Shown: in pieces, positions 19,065 to 29,154 of the stretch
How the letters are laid out: each line of letters opens with the position of its first letter
How positions within the stretch are numbered: position 1 is the first letter of the stretch
From: Candidatus Colwellia aromaticivorans
Lineage (GTDB): Bacteria; Pseudomonadota; Gammaproteobacteria; Enterobacterales; Alteromonadaceae
Direction of reading: 5' to 3'
Assembly: GCF_003333305.1 (NCBI RefSeq)
Contig: NZ_QOLD01000050.1
Location: 1 to 54,311, forward strand
Length of the DNA stretch: 54,311 bases
Translations under genes and position numbers: made by a program
Notes under the pieces: generated by a model
Told to the model about the DNA's origin: nothing
Databases searched by the model: none
The model's input: only the letters and a program-made list of their open reading frames with translations

Positions 19065-21032
19065 TTAAATGCCCTCTTGTATATAACGCTCTGCTCTTTC
19101 TACGCCTCTAGGCTTTCCACGAAGAATCAGTGTATCTTGATCTTGTAAAATAGTATTTTCCTCTGGTGATTCGCATTCAATATCACCACGGCGTAGAGCA
19201 ATAATTTTTACTTTTCTATCTCCAAGAGTGAGTGATTCAATACTGCGACCACAACCAAAAGAATCATCATTAATTAAAATAGCATGAGCAAATTCAATTC
19301 TATCAATAGCGTCAGGGCTCATATCAGTATGCTCTCCCTGAAAGAAACCATGTAAATGATTATAGTGATTTTTACGCTCTTTTTGTACACGGCGCATAAT
19401 GCGAGAAAACGGCACACCTGTAAGTGATAGCACTTGCGAGACTAACATTAAGCTGCCTTCTAAGCTTTCTGGAACCACTTCATTTGCACCCGCATCATGT
19501 AACATATCTAAATTGTCATCATTACGTGTACGTACCAGAATAGGTACATCAGGTGATAAAGAACGTACTTTTTGAACAACCTCCAATGATTGTTTATCTT
19601 CACCAAAGGCGATCACTACCAATTTAGCTTGCGATAAATGTGCAGCATTGAGTAGCTCTGTTTGTCTTGATGAGCCAAACAACACATTTTCTCCAGCCTC
19701 TCGAGCTGTTCGGGTGCGTAGGGGATCAATATCAATGGCGACAAAATCAATGGTTTCTTGTTTTAAAAAGCGACTAACCGTTTGCCCTACTCGGCCAAAT
19801 CCGCAAATAATAACATGATCTTTCAAGTTTTCATTTTCTGGTAATTGTTCTAAATCATTATTTTCAGTAGATTTCTCCTGAGTTAAAAAGAGAGCCCATG
19901 AACGAGCATGATCAATCATATACGGAGTGATTGCCATACTGATAACACCAGCACCAAGTAACATAGATGACACATCACTTGGTAATAATTGCACTTGATT
20001 AGCAAGTGCAATAAGTACAAAACCGAATTCGCCCATTTGAGCCAACATTAACCCTGATGCCCAAGCGTCTTTTGAAGACTCCCCTGCCCGCGTCGCTAAG
20101 ACCTTAATCACCACAACTTTAACTAACATAAAACTAAGCATAATAGCGAGTAAACTAAAAGGTGATGATATTAATAAATCAACATCAAGCTTCATACCAA
20201 CAGTAATAAAAAACAAACCTAATAAAATATCACGATAAGGTCTGATGTCAGCCTCTAGTTGATGTTTATATTCACTTTCACTTAACATCATACCCGCTAA
20301 AAAAGCGCCCAATGCCATAGATAAACCAAACCATTGCGTCAGTGCTGAGGCTAATAAGGTAACTAATAGTGTTGTTAAAACAAAAAGTTCATCCGTTCTT
20401 ACTTGCGCAATAATATTAAATACTTTAGGTAAAAGCCATTTGCCAATAAATAATAATAAAGTAACAACCACCACGCCTTTAAAAATGGCAATGCCCAAAG
20501 CCCAAATCATAGAAGTGTCACTGTCTAGTGCTAACATGGGAATGATAATAAGTAATGGCACTACAGCGACATCTTGAAATAATAATATAGCGACGGATAA
20601 CTGACCTGATTTACGCTTCATTGCGCCTGTTTCACTCAGTTGCCTGATAACAATAGCCGTAGAGGATAATGCTAAAATACCACCAACTACAAAAGCTGAT
20701 TCAAAGCTAAGACCAAAGAACATACTGGCAATCGTAAAAATTAATAAGGATATGCCAACTTGTAAGCTTCCCACCGCTAGCACTAAATGCCGCATTGCCA
20801 TCAAGCGGGGTAAAGAGAACTCTAATCCCAAAGTAAACAATAAAAAAACAATACCCAATTCAGCAAAGTGATAATAATCAACTTGGTCTTGAGCTATATT
20901 TAAACCATGTTCACCCACTAACATACCCGCAACGAGATACGCTAAAATAGCAGGCAATTTTAATCGACGAAATAGCCAGACAATAAATACCGCACTAGAC
21001 AAAATAGCTAAAACTTCAAGATGACCGTTCAC
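19065..21032 (-). CDS. Monovalent cation:proton antiporter, CPA2 family (Kef/YbaL-like)
   Basis: This 655-residue inner-membrane transporter has an N-terminal block of about 12 hydrophobic helices (residues 5-385), including LGIVFLLFTLGLEFS and GAFLAGMMLSESE. A cytoplasmic RCK/TrkA-N domain follows (HVIICGFGRVGQTVSRFL, about 405-525), then a TrkA-C domain to the end. It would exchange K+ or Na+ for protons under nucleotide/redox control. The start is GTG at 21032 with AAGGAA upstream. No KefG/KefF-type ancillary subunit is adjacent, so assignment to KefB or KefC proper is not justified. Confidence 0.9.
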   Translation of the reverse strand: MNGHLEVLAILSSAVFIVWLFRRLKLPAILAYLVAGMLVGEHGLNIAQDQVDYYHFAELGIVFLLFTLGLEFSLPRLMAMRHLVLAVGSLQVGISLLIFTIASMFFGLSFESAFVVGGILALSSTAIVIRQLSETGAMKRKSGQLSVAILLFQDVAVVPLLIIIPMLALDSDTSMIWALGIAIFKGVVVVTLLLFIGKWLLPKVFNIIAQVRTDELFVLTTLLVTLLASALTQWFGLSMALGAFLAGMMLSESEYKHQLEADIRPYRDILLGLFFITVGMKLDVDLLISSPFSLLAIMLSFMLVKVVVIKVLATRAGESSKDAWASGLMLAQMGEFGFVLIALANQVQLLPSDVSSMLLGAGVISMAITPYMIDHARSWALFLTQEKSTENNDLEQLPENENLKDHVIICGFGRVGQTVSRFLKQETIDFVAIDIDPLRTRTAREAGENVLFGSSRQTELLNAAHLSQAKLVVIAFGEDKQSLEVVQKVRSLSPDVPILVRTRNDDNLDMLHDAGANEVVPESLEGSLMLVSQVLSLTGVPFSRIMRRVQKERKNHYNHLHGFFQGEHTDMSPDAIDRIEFAHAILINDDSFGCGRSIESLTLGDRKVKIIALRRGDIECESPEENTILQDQDTLILRGKPRGVERAERYIQEGI

Positions 21033-21308
21033 ATAGATTCCTTAAAAGTAATAGGCATCATTGCCACATGGCAAGTTTTTGCCGTCAAGTTACTGTCAAT
21101 AAAGCTGTTAACAGAGTTTACAAAAAACTGTACTGTAATTCTTGCAATAAAGAAGCTAAGAATCAAATAGTAACCGTTATATATTAATGCTGTTTACAAT
21201 TTGGAACAGTTTTTGCTTAGATATAGGCATAAAGTAATAAACTAATATGACCGTCAATAAATAGTTTTCTATCACATTGACAAGGCTACTATATAGAGAA
21301 GCGCAAGT

Positions 21309-22208
21309 ATGCAAACATTGAATATACTTGATAATCCAGCATCATCGTTCAATGCATTTAATGCGTTTAACGCATTAAAAAACAGTTCCAACGCATATGG
21401 TAAAAATCACTCTAGTTTACTAGAACAAATGCAAACGACTCTAGATTTAGACAAGTTACTTGATATTATTGCTATGGAAGCGGCGCGCTATGTCAATTTT
21501 TGTGGTTTGTATTTTAAAAGCCAAACAGTGAGTAAAACCTTACGAGGAAGCAGTAAAGCCAAGCATGAACGTCAATTTGAATTAAAACTCAATAATGAAT
21601 TTATTGGTACATTAAGCTACGGTATTAATAGCCCTATAAGTATGAATCATGATAAAGACTTACAACGCATTCATCAAATAATCCTATACCCATTAAAGAA
21701 TGCTTTGCAATATCACCAAGCTCTACAGCTTGCAATGCACGATGGGCTTACTGGATTAGGAAATCGTCGTTATTTTGATGAACAATTAAAACGCGCTATG
21801 CATAATGCTAACCGTAATCATGCCCAAGTAGGTTTGGTGTTAGGTGATTTAAATAAGTTTAAAGCCATCAATGATACTTATGGCCATAGCACTGGCGATC
21901 AAGTATTAAAACAATTTGCTAATATACTTCGCTCTTGTATTCGTGATTCCGATAGCACTTTTCGTTTTGGCGGCGATGAGTTTGCTATTATAGTAGAACA
22001 TGCAAGTGAAGATGCGTTAGGTATTATCCAAAGTAGAATTCATAACGCTTTAAAAACTAATGTGTTATTAGCCAAATACCAAGTAAGTTGCAGTTTAGGC
22101 ACTACTTTCATGAATAGGGCTGATAATGAGCATAGTTTAATTGAACGGCCAGATCAGGCTTTATATCGTCAGAAAATGAATGTATCAAAGCGCTTAAGTG
22201 TGGTTTGA
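21309..22208 (+). CDS. GGDEF-domain diguanylate cyclase with N-terminal sensor region
   Basis: This 299-residue protein is predicted to make cyclic di-GMP. The C-terminal half carries the intact active site FRFGGDEFAII with an RxxD product-inhibition site (RDSD) five residues before it, plus the substrate-binding DGLTGLGNRRYFDEQL and LGDLNKFKAINDTYGH. The N-terminal half (about residues 35-130) is not strongly conserved and resembles a small GAF-like sensor. There are no membrane helices, so it is cytoplasmic. The extreme N terminus has a threefold Phe-Asn-Ala repeat from a 9-bp DNA repeat. It overlaps the next convergent gene by 15 bp at the 3' ends. Confidence 0.92.
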   Translation: MQTLNILDNPASSFNAFNAFNALKNSSNAYGKNHSSLLEQMQTTLDLDKLLDIIAMEAARYVNFCGLYFKSQTVSKTLRGSSKAKHERQFELKLNNEFIGTLSYGINSPISMNHDKDLQRIHQIILYPLKNALQYHQALQLAMHDGLTGLGNRRYFDEQLKRAMHNANRNHAQVGLVLGDLNKFKAINDTYGHSTGDQVLKQFANILRSCIRDSDSTFRFGGDEFAIIVEHASEDALGIIQSRIHNALKTNVLLAKYQVSCSLGTTFMNRADNEHSLIERPDQALYRQKMNVSKRLSVV

Positions 22209-22946
22209 TTTGCTAACGTTAAGTTGTGTTACATCTAAACGTAACTGACGTAGTGCCTGTTGTCGTTCAAAAGCATTAGCCGCAACTAATAATCGGCAAA
22301 ATCTAACTGCTTTAGCAAAATTATTATCGCCTAATAATTCTAAAACTGAGCGAAAATAATCAAGACTTAACGACAAGGTATCTGCGTAATGCTGCATTGC
22401 TTGTTCAATATTTGGATAAACAACATCGTCAAAATTAAAACTCTGCTCCTGATACTCATCAAGTACCGTAATTCCATCAACAATAAGCGGCCAACTAACA
22501 TAATTGACCCTAGCTCTCGCTAGTTCAAACATAAACCAAGCACTTCGTTGGAAGCCTGCAAAATTTCCCTCTTCAAAACCACTTTCTTCTAGCTCTGCTT
22601 TAGTCCAATTAATGCCAATAGCTAGATCTTTGCGGTGATGGTGTATTAAATACTGTTTAACCTGTGCTTTTATAGTCCAAATAGAATAATAATGACCTTC
22701 ATATTTAGCTTTTGTTAAAGAGCTTTTAGCGACTTGATAACACTCTTTACAACTTGGTAGCGATAACTTTGGAATAGTTCTACTTTCTGAAACTTTATAT
22801 TCGATAGTATTGCTGTAATTAAATACATATTGGTTAGGCTCACCGCAAAACCAACAATCGTGCCTTTTATCAAAGGGCGTTTCAGACGTTATAGCTAACA
22901 AAGCAGCATTTGATGCTGCTTGTTGGGTCGTTAACTTTTTCTTCAC
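22194..22946 (-). CDS. Uncharacterised protein with paired C-x2-C motifs
   Basis: I do not recognise this 250-residue protein. Visible features are C31-x2-C34 and C66-x2-C69, which could bind zinc in the manner of a ribbon or an HNH-like scaffold (no HNH catalytic Asp-His is evident). A His-rich stretch (HHHRKD) follows near residue 105, and the C-terminal half is mostly helical. It begins with GTG sharing one base with the helicase stop (TAGTG), so it is cotranscribed and translationally coupled to the RNA helicase. That suggests, but does not show, a role in RNA metabolism. Confidence 0.75.
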   Translation of the reverse strand: MKKKLTTQQAASNAALLAITSETPFDKRHDCWFCGEPNQYVFNYSNTIEYKVSESRTIPKLSLPSCKECYQVAKSSLTKAKYEGHYYSIWTIKAQVKQYLIHHHRKDLAIGINWTKAELEESGFEEGNFAGFQRSAWFMFELARARVNYVSWPLIVDGITVLDEYQEQSFNFDDVVYPNIEQAMQHYADTLSLSLDYFRSVLELLGDNNFAKAVRFCRLLVAANAFERQQALRQLRLDVTQLNVSKSNHT

Positions 22947-24244
22947 TAACGCTTTTTCTTGATTTTTGAATTGTACTTATTACCTGAAGCCCGTGAAGAC
23001 ACAGCTTTCTTAGCGTTTTTTTTCGCTATATTTTGGTTTTTTTCTTGGCTAGCACGATAGCGGTTTTTACTGGCACGCTTTTCTGTAACTTGTTGATACT
23101 CTAGAGCTTCATCCCGCTTTAATTCATAACCTGGCACAATAATACGTTCAAATTTTCTTTCAATAAGCGCTTCGATGTTTTCTAAAAACTTTTCGTCTTT
23201 TGGACTAACTAAAGAGATAGCAGTACCTGACTTTCCTGCTCGACCTGTACGGCCAACACGATGAATATAATCTTCAGCTAAAAATGGTAAATGAAAATTA
23301 ACAACAAAAGGTAAGTTATCAATATCTAATCCACGCGCTGCAACATCTGTTGCAACTAACACACGAACATTGCCTTCTCTAAAGTCCGTTAGTGCTTTAT
23401 TACGAGCGCCTTGCGTTTTATCGCCATGACAAAGTGCCGCTTTTATGCCATCAAGCTTCAATTCTTTAGCAAGAATATTGGCACTTTCTTTTGTACCCGC
23501 AAAAACAAGCACCTGCTGCCAATTATTAACACCAATTAATTCAGATAATAATTCTCGCTTTCTTGCTTCACTAACCCAGTAAACTGACTGTTTCACCTTA
23601 CCAGAAGTGGAGTTTTGTTTTGCCACGCCTACAACTTTTGGTGTAGTTAATAGTTGATTAGCTAAAGACTTTACTTTATTAGAATACGTTGCTGAAAACA
23701 TCAGGGTTTGGTGTTTATGCTTCATTGCTTCCATCAATTTTTCAATGTCAGTTAAAAAGCCCATATCAAGCATACGATCAGCTTCATCTAATACGAGATG
23801 CTTTACTTGTGATAAATCGACATTACGTAAAGCTAAGTGCTCAATTAGTCGTCCTGGTGTTGCAACTAATACATCAAGACCTTGTTTTAATAAGTTAGTT
23901 TGAGATGACATTTTACCGCCACCATAAACCACACCTATTTTCAGTGGTAAAAACTGACTATATGCTGTCATATTATCAGCTACTTGTGCCGCTAACTCAC
24001 GTGTAGGTGTAAGTACAAGTGCTTTAATGGTTTGTCCTTGAGCAGTATTCTTTGCTAAGGCATCTAGAATAGGCAAACTAAAAGCCGCCGTTTTCCCTGT
24101 ACCCGTTTGAGCACTTGCTAATAAGTCAGCGCCTGACCGGATCATCGGAATAGCTTGCTGCTGAATTGGCGTTAAATTTTTGTAACCACACGCTTTAACC
24201 GCTTTTAATAAATCAGCCGATAAACCAATTGCATCAACACTCAT
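22946..24244 (-). CDS. DEAD-box ATP-dependent RNA helicase, RhlE-like
   Basis: This 432-residue RNA helicase has all core motifs in order: Q motif LTPIQQQAIPMI, Walker A ASAQTGTGKTAAF, PTRELAAQV, TPGRL, DEAD in VLDEADRMLDMGF, SAT (MFSATYSN), and in the second RecA lobe VLVATDVAARGLDID and HRVGRTGRAGKSG. The C-terminal tail (about 375-432) is short, basic and Lys/Arg-rich, as in RhlE-type rather than DeaD-type helicases. Such proteins act in ribosome assembly or mRNA turnover, often in the cold. The unknown C-x2-C gene overlaps its stop codon. Confidence 0.93.
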   Translation of the reverse strand: MSVDAIGLSADLLKAVKACGYKNLTPIQQQAIPMIRSGADLLASAQTGTGKTAAFSLPILDALAKNTAQGQTIKALVLTPTRELAAQVADNMTAYSQFLPLKIGVVYGGGKMSSQTNLLKQGLDVLVATPGRLIEHLALRNVDLSQVKHLVLDEADRMLDMGFLTDIEKLMEAMKHKHQTLMFSATYSNKVKSLANQLLTTPKVVGVAKQNSTSGKVKQSVYWVSEARKRELLSELIGVNNWQQVLVFAGTKESANILAKELKLDGIKAALCHGDKTQGARNKALTDFREGNVRVLVATDVAARGLDIDNLPFVVNFHLPFLAEDYIHRVGRTGRAGKSGTAISLVSPKDEKFLENIEALIERKFERIIVPGYELKRDEALEYQQVTEKRASKNRYRASQEKNQNIAKKNAKKAVSSRASGNKYNSKIKKKR

Positions 24245-24291
24245 ACGTCACCTAAAAGAACAAATAAAAATAAAGAGGCGGATTATATACC

Positions 24292-24548
24292 TATACCCAA
24301 ACTACCTCAAGATGCGAGTTTCAGGATGCCTGAGAAAATCATGATCAAGGCGTATCTTTTTATTAATGGTTGTTCAGGAGAATATGCTCCTGCATTCTCT
24401 AATAAGCTACATCCATGTAGCGCCCTTAAAAATAGATGCAACGACGAACATGTTTTACTCATTCGTCCCTAAAAGGCTAGTTTCGAAACGTTTATACTGC
24501 GTTATTGATTGCTACAATGGCGCTACATGGATGTAGCTTATGTGGACT
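24292..24548 (-). mobile_element. MITE-like element, family A copy A4 (inverted, truncated)
   Basis: In reverse orientation relative to A1-A3, this copy keeps one terminus (TATACCCAAACTACCTCAAG.. at 24292) and the conserved interior (GATCAAGG, TTATTAATGGTTGTTC, GTTTCGAAACG). The other terminus is missing where sequence leads toward the IS630 remnant. It contains the 49-bp hairpin module (24376-24424) and a second, inverted part of that module near 24515-24540, so it has a complex insertion history. Confidence 0.7.
24376..24424 (+). repeat. 49-bp hairpin module nested in element A4
   Basis: The module starts AGGAGAATATGCTCCT and ends in a perfect stem GCTACAT-CC-ATGTAGC plus GCC. The same 49 bases occur at 33940-33988 inside A3, while A1 and A2 lack them, so they look like an insertion following GGTTGTTC. 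A further inverted partial copy is near 24515-24540. Confidence 0.75.
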
Positions 24549-24645
24549 CCCCCTTGTCAACAATGAAAATCACTTTTAAAGAATTAAATGCGAACTTATG
24601 AACGAGTTCTAATTGAGTAGCAAACGCGTGGCCAATATTACTTGA

Positions 24646-24942
24646 CCACTTCAAACAGGAAGGCACAGTGTTGTCATAATGGATGGAGCGGGTTGGCATA
24701 CAGAGAATATTGTTGATGAATTTGATAATGTTAGCATTATCAAATTGCCGGCTTATTCGCCAGAGTTAAATCCAATTGAGCAAGTATGGCAATGGTTACG
24801 ACAAAATGAATTAGCGAATAAATGTTTTAAGGATTATGACGATATTGTTGAGTCTTGTAGTGATGCATTGAATAGCTTCAGAAGTGATATAAATCGTGTG
24901 AAAAATATATGCTTTAGAGATTGGCTTAATTTGGGAAGTTAA
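24646..24942 (+). pseudogene. IS630-family transposase, C-terminal fragment
   Basis: This open frame encodes roughly the last 98 residues of an IS630/Tc1-type DDE transposase. It begins after an in-frame TGA, with HSVVIMDGAGWH carrying the second catalytic Asp. The diagnostic LPAYSPELNPIEQVWQWLRQ follows with the catalytic Glu. The N-terminal two thirds, including the first Asp and the DNA-binding domain, are absent, so it cannot be active. It lies in the mobile-element graveyard between the helicase and pntB genes. Its stop codon TAA forms the start of the terminal repeat at 24940-24957. Confidence 0.88.
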
Positions 24943-24957
24943 TTAATGTAATTGGTA
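24940..24957 (+). repeat. IS630-type terminal repeat shared with family B elements
   Basis: TAATTAATGTAATTGGTA follows the transposase reading frame as a terminal inverted repeat should, and reappears with one mismatch at the right end of element B1 (13635-13652) and closely at B2. A TA dinucleotide, the IS630 target, follows. Confidence 0.75.
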
Positions 24958-24976
24958 TAAGTTAAACTATTAACAA

Positions 24977-25014
24977 AAAAGCCTCAACAATTATTGATTG
25001 TTGAGGCTTTTATT
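24977..25014. terminator. Bidirectional intrinsic terminator downstream of pntB
   Basis: A perfect 15-bp stem AAAAGCCTCAACAAT / ATTGTTGAGGCTTTT with a 5-nt loop has A and T runs on both sides. It would end minus-strand transcription from pntAB about 30 nt past the stop and block readthrough from the IS remnant. Confidence 0.88.
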
Positions 25015-25039
25015 TTTCACAAATCATCTATGGCGTTTG

Positions 25040-26449
25040 TTATAAAGCCCTAAATATTTGCTCTGTTGTCTCTTTCGCATCACCAAACAACATTTGAGTA
25101 TTATCTTTAAAGAACAATGGATTTTGTACACCAGCATAACCAGTGCTCATTGAGCGTTTAAAAACGATAACTTCTTTGGCATTCCAAACTTCCAATACAG
25201 GCATACCTGCAATTGGGCTATTAGGATCATCATTTGCTGCTGGATTAACTGTATCGTTAGCACCAATAACCAAAACTACATCAGTCTCTGGGAAGTCGTC
25301 ATTAATCTCATCCATACCTAAAACAATATCGTATGGTACTTTTGCTTCAGCCAATAACACGTTCATATGTCCAGGTAAACGACCCGCCACCGGATGGATA
25401 GCAAAACGAACTTTGATACCTTTATTCATTAGCTGTTGAGTCAGTTCATAAACAGGGTATTGCGCTTGTGCAACAGCCATGCCGTAACCTGGGGCGATAA
25501 CCACAGATTTTGCGCCACGTAATGTGTCAGCAACCGCTTCAGCATTTATTTCAGTGTGCTCGCCGTAGTCTTTATCATTATCAATCACTACATCTGTGCC
25601 AAAGCCACCAGCAATAACACTAATGAAAGAGCGATTCATCGCCTTACACATGATGTAAGATAAAATAGCACCTGATGAGCCTACTAAAGCACCCGTAATA
25701 ATAAGTAAATCATTACTTAACATAAAACCAGCCGCAGCAGCAGCCCAACCTGAATACGAGTTCAACATAGAAACAACAACCGGCATATCAGCACCGCCAA
25801 TTGAAGCAACCAAATGCCAACCAAAGACAAGCGCAATAATGGTCATTAAGAACAATGGTGTACTTAAACCATCATTATTCACAAAAGCCAGTAGCAATAG
25901 AAAACTGATAACACCTGCGGCTAAATTCATTTTATGACGATGAGGTAACATCAACGCACTAGAGCTTATCGTGCCACGTAGTTTCGCAAAAGCGACAATA
26001 GAGCCGGTAAACGTCACTGCACCAATAAATACTCCGATGAAAATTTCACTTAAGTGAATGTTCATTGCAGTATGCTCAGCGGCCGTCACCACAACACTAT
26101 GCCCTGCATCGAAATAACTATTAAAACCAACTAAAACTGCAGCTAGACCAACAAAACTATGCAATATTGCTACAAGCTCAGGCATTTGTGTCATTTCTAC
26201 TTTATCAGCTAATCTAAGCCCGATACCTGAACCGACAACCATGGCAATGATAATAACAACAACATTAGAAACACGCGGATCAATAATCGTAGCAAGTAAA
26301 GCGATAGCCATACCTACCATACCGAATAAATTACCACGCTGAGCTGTTTCTTGCTTGCTTAAACCAGCCAAACTAAAAACAAAAAGTAAGGCAGAAACTA
26401 TATATGCTGCACTTATAAAACCGTTAGACGCTATTTGTGTAGATTCCAT
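25040..26449 (-). CDS. pntB: NAD(P) transhydrogenase, beta subunit
   Basis: This 469-residue membrane subunit of proton-translocating transhydrogenase makes NADPH from NADH using the proton gradient. The N-terminal two thirds hold about nine hydrophobic helices ([36 protein letters not shown]). The C-terminal dIII domain binds [58 protein letters not shown] and NPLFF near the end. Length matches E. coli PntB. It starts 8 nt after pntA. The NADPH could support biosynthesis and redox balance. Confidence 0.97.
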   Translation of the reverse strand: MESTQIASNGFISAAYIVSALLFVFSLAGLSKQETAQRGNLFGMVGMAIALLATIIDPRVSNVVVIIIAMVVGSGIGLRLADKVEMTQMPELVAILHSFVGLAAVLVGFNSYFDAGHSVVVTAAEHTAMNIHLSEIFIGVFIGAVTFTGSIVAFAKLRGTISSSALMLPHRHKMNLAAGVISFLLLLAFVNNDGLSTPLFLMTIIALVFGWHLVASIGGADMPVVVSMLNSYSGWAAAAAGFMLSNDLLIITGALVGSSGAILSYIMCKAMNRSFISVIAGGFGTDVVIDNDKDYGEHTEINAEAVADTLRGAKSVVIAPGYGMAVAQAQYPVYELTQQLMNKGIKVRFAIHPVAGRLPGHMNVLLAEAKVPYDIVLGMDEINDDFPETDVVLVIGANDTVNPAANDDPNSPIAGMPVLEVWNAKEVIVFKRSMSTGYAGVQNPLFFKDNTQMLFGDAKETTEQIFRAL

Positions 26450-26457
26450 GCTACCCC

Positions 26458-27987
26458 CTACTTACTAAACATTTTTAACATACGACTAGTGACTCTGAAG
26501 CCACCGACAATGTTGATAGTGGCCACTAATGTCGCAAAGGCGGCGAGTATCTGTACGAGCATATTATCTGAGCCTATTTGCAATAAAGCACCAACAATAA
26601 TAATGCCAGAAATAGCATTGGTTACACTCATTAAAGGTGTATGCAAAGAGTGACTGACGTTCCAAACCACGTAATAGCCAATAACACAAGCAAGTACAAA
26701 GACAGTAAAGTGAGTAAGGAAATCTGCAGGAGCAACACTGGCCACCCAGCCAAATAATGCAATTCCTACCGCCATAAAGGCGTATTTTTTAACTGGCGAA
26801 GCAGGCTCTTCTTCAACAACTTCTACTGGTTCAGCTGCTTTTTGAGCAGGCGCTGCACTGACTTGAATAGGCGGTGGTGGGAAAGTAATTTCACCCTCTT
26901 TAACCACTGTCATATTACGAATGACGACATCTTCAAAATCTATATCAAGGGTTCCATCTTTATTTTTACATAGTAACTTAGCTAAATTTACTAGGTTATT
27001 TGAATAAAGTTGTGAAGATTGATTAGGCAAACGAGATACCAAATCAGTGTAACCAATCACTTTAACATCATGCGCACTAACAACTTTTCCTGGGACTGTA
27101 CAATCACAGTTACCACCACCAGCTGCAGCTAAATCCACAATAACGCTACCTGGTTTCATTGCTTCAACCATTTCTTCAGTAATCAACTTAGGTGCTGGTT
27201 TACCTGGGATCATGGCGGTAGTAATAATAATATCGACGTCTTTGGCTTGCTCTAAAAACAGCGCCATTTCAGCATCAATAAACGCTTTACTCATTTCTTT
27301 CGCGTAACCATCGCCAGAGCCTGTATCTTCAGGCTCTTCGTAGTCAAGCTCAAGAAATTCAGCGCCCATACTTTCGATTTGCTCTTTTACTTCAGGGCGC
27401 GTATCAAATGCTCTTACAATTGCACCTAAACTGCCAGCGGTACCAATTGCGGCTAAGCCTGCAACCCCAGCACCAATTACCATCACTTTAGCTGGTGGCA
27501 TTTTACCCGCAGCTGTTATTTGTCCGGTAAAAAAACGACCAAACAGGTTAGAAGCTTCAATAACCGCACGATAACCTGCAATGTTAGCCATTGAGCTCAA
27601 CGCATCCATTGATTGAGAACGAGTCATACGTGGAACCATTTCCATGGCTAACGTCGTGATTGACTTATCTTTAAGCGCTTCAAGTAATTCAGGACTTTGT
27701 GCTGGTGCGATAAAGCTAACAAGTGTTGCTCCATCTTTCATAGAAGCTACTTCTTCTAATGTTGGCGGATTTACTTTTAAAATAATGTCACTTTGCCAAC
27801 AGATATTTTTGGTAACAATTTCAGCATCACTGGCACTATATTCGTCGTCAGTAAAGCTTGCTTTAGCACCCGCACCTTTTTGCACTTGTACCGTAAAACC
27901 TAGCTTAATTAGTGCACTAACAGAGCTTGGTGAGCCGGAGACACGATTTTCACCGCCTAATGACTCTTTGGGAATTCCAATGTTCAT
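26458..27987 (-). CDS. pntA: NAD(P) transhydrogenase, alpha subunit
   Basis: This 509-residue subunit carries the NAD-binding dI domain ([20 protein letters not shown] at the N terminus; [22 protein letters not shown] about residue 170; RDQ-loop region [11 protein letters not shown]). A Pro/Ala/Glu-rich linker follows at about 380-400, then four C-terminal hydrophobic helices of the membrane domain. Length equals E. coli PntA (510). AAGGTG precedes the ATG. The 239-bp region upstream has three spaced direct repeats that may control pntAB. Confidence 0.97.
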   Translation of the reverse strand: MNIGIPKESLGGENRVSGSPSSVSALIKLGFTVQVQKGAGAKASFTDDEYSASDAEIVTKNICWQSDIILKVNPPTLEEVASMKDGATLVSFIAPAQSPELLEALKDKSITTLAMEMVPRMTRSQSMDALSSMANIAGYRAVIEASNLFGRFFTGQITAAGKMPPAKVMVIGAGVAGLAAIGTAGSLGAIVRAFDTRPEVKEQIESMGAEFLELDYEEPEDTGSGDGYAKEMSKAFIDAEMALFLEQAKDVDIIITTAMIPGKPAPKLITEEMVEAMKPGSVIVDLAAAGGGNCDCTVPGKVVSAHDVKVIGYTDLVSRLPNQSSQLYSNNLVNLAKLLCKNKDGTLDIDFEDVVIRNMTVVKEGEITFPPPPIQVSAAPAQKAAEPVEVVEEEPASPVKKYAFMAVGIALFGWVASVAPADFLTHFTVFVLACVIGYYVVWNVSHSLHTPLMSVTNAISGIIIVGALLQIGSDNMLVQILAAFATLVATINIVGGFRVTSRMLKMFSK

Positions 27988-28096
27988 AAAACACCTTTGA
28001 TTTAAACAGTTGAGAAATAAAATAAATTAACCAGACTATCTAATGTTTTACCACTTATAGCGTTAATTTTAAATATAAATATAGAAATAACCTTAC

Positions 28097-28155
28097 TTTA
28101 CATACTAAAGGACCTTCCTTTACATACTAAGTACTAGGCCTACTTTACATACTAA
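28097..28155. repeat. Three direct repeats upstream of pntA
   Basis: TTTACATACTAA occurs at 28097-28108, 28119-28130 and 28144-28155, spaced 22 and 25 bp, with GTAC following the last two copies. The array lies about 110-170 bp before the pntA start, in the only spacer that could hold the pntAB promoter. Spacing near two helical turns suggests repeated protein-binding sites. No known regulator motif is recognised. Confidence 0.8.
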
Positions 28156-28226
28156 GTACCCTTTCTTTAGATTCTATTTAAACAGTTACTTAAAATATAA
28201 AATAAGTTGTGCTTTATATGAACAAA

Positions 28227-29111
28227 TTATCGCCCTCGACTAACTGACCACGTTTCAAATAGTGCTGCACTGATCACTAAAAGCCCGCCAATAATTGTCC
28301 ACATGTTCACCCGTTCACTTAATAACAGAAATGCCAACACGCTACCGTATAAAGGTTGCAAACAAGAAATAAGCCCCGCAGTTGTTGCCGACAAATGACG
28401 TAAAGATGATGCAAATAAGGCGTGCGGCATTGCAGTAAAAACCACACCTACCAATAAAATAAGTAGCCAGTCATTATCAGTAACATCCATTGGTGGAACT
28501 TCCACAAATAAACATAACATCAAACAAGCCACTAAAGTTTGGTACAACATAGTATGTGGCCCAGAATAGTGACTAAAATAGTTTTTATGAAGGATATTTC
28601 TTAATGCGAAAAAAAATGCGGAAAAAATCCCCGTAGCAATACCTAAAGTAACTTGATTACCTAAACTAATTTCCGGTATTAATAGGAAAATCCCAAACAT
28701 TACAACAAGGGCAATAAAGATGTCTTTTAGTTTTGGTTTACTGCTTTTTTTATTCTTACTAATAAAACGGGCTAACAGCGGCTCTAAAAAGACAGTAATA
28801 ACGGGGTAAGTAAAAAAAGCAATAATGCCAATAGTGACACCCGCCATTTGCATGCTCGCAAAATAAGTAACCCAATGAATTCCCACTACTATGCCAAGTA
28901 GTAAAGCAATTCCATAGTCTTTAGCGCTAGCCAGCGTTACCTTTTGTTTTTGCAATGTTAGTAAAATAAATAAAACAATTGCAGCAACTGCGGTACGGTA
29001 AACAGTAATATCAAGTGCCGGTAAACCAATGAGCTTTGAAAAAAGCGCAGTGCCACCAAAAAGTAAAACAGCGCTATGTAAATACAGCAGACTTTGTTGT
29101 TGGGGATTCAT
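28227..29111 (-). CDS. DMT-superfamily (EamA) transporter
   Basis: This 294-residue inner-membrane protein has ten predicted hydrophobic helices arranged as two EamA repeats (about residues 10-140 and 150-285). Typical features are the late motif LQPLYGSVLAFLLLSERV and a basic loop SKNKKSSKPKLKD between halves. Members export or import small metabolites such as amino acids or nucleosides; the substrate cannot be deduced. It lies in a minus-strand series with ycgN, mltB and ycgL, 43 nt after ycgN. Confidence 0.88.
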   Translation of the reverse strand: MNPQQQSLLYLHSAVLLFGGTALFSKLIGLPALDITVYRTAVAAIVLFILLTLQKQKVTLASAKDYGIALLLGIVVGIHWVTYFASMQMAGVTIGIIAFFTYPVITVFLEPLLARFISKNKKSSKPKLKDIFIALVVMFGIFLLIPEISLGNQVTLGIATGIFSAFFFALRNILHKNYFSHYSGPHTMLYQTLVACLMLCLFVEVPPMDVTDNDWLLILLVGVVFTAMPHALFASSLRHLSATTAGLISCLQPLYGSVLAFLLLSERVNMWTIIGGLLVISAALFETWSVSRGR

Positions 29112-29154
29112 AAATAATTTCGAAGTTAATAAATAATTTAGTATTGAGTGAACG

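Noticed and set aside
28097..28155. CRISPR-like array upstream of pntA
   Set aside because: Repeats are only 12 bp, with spacers of 10-13 bp and three units, and there are no cas genes; it is better explained as regulator sites.
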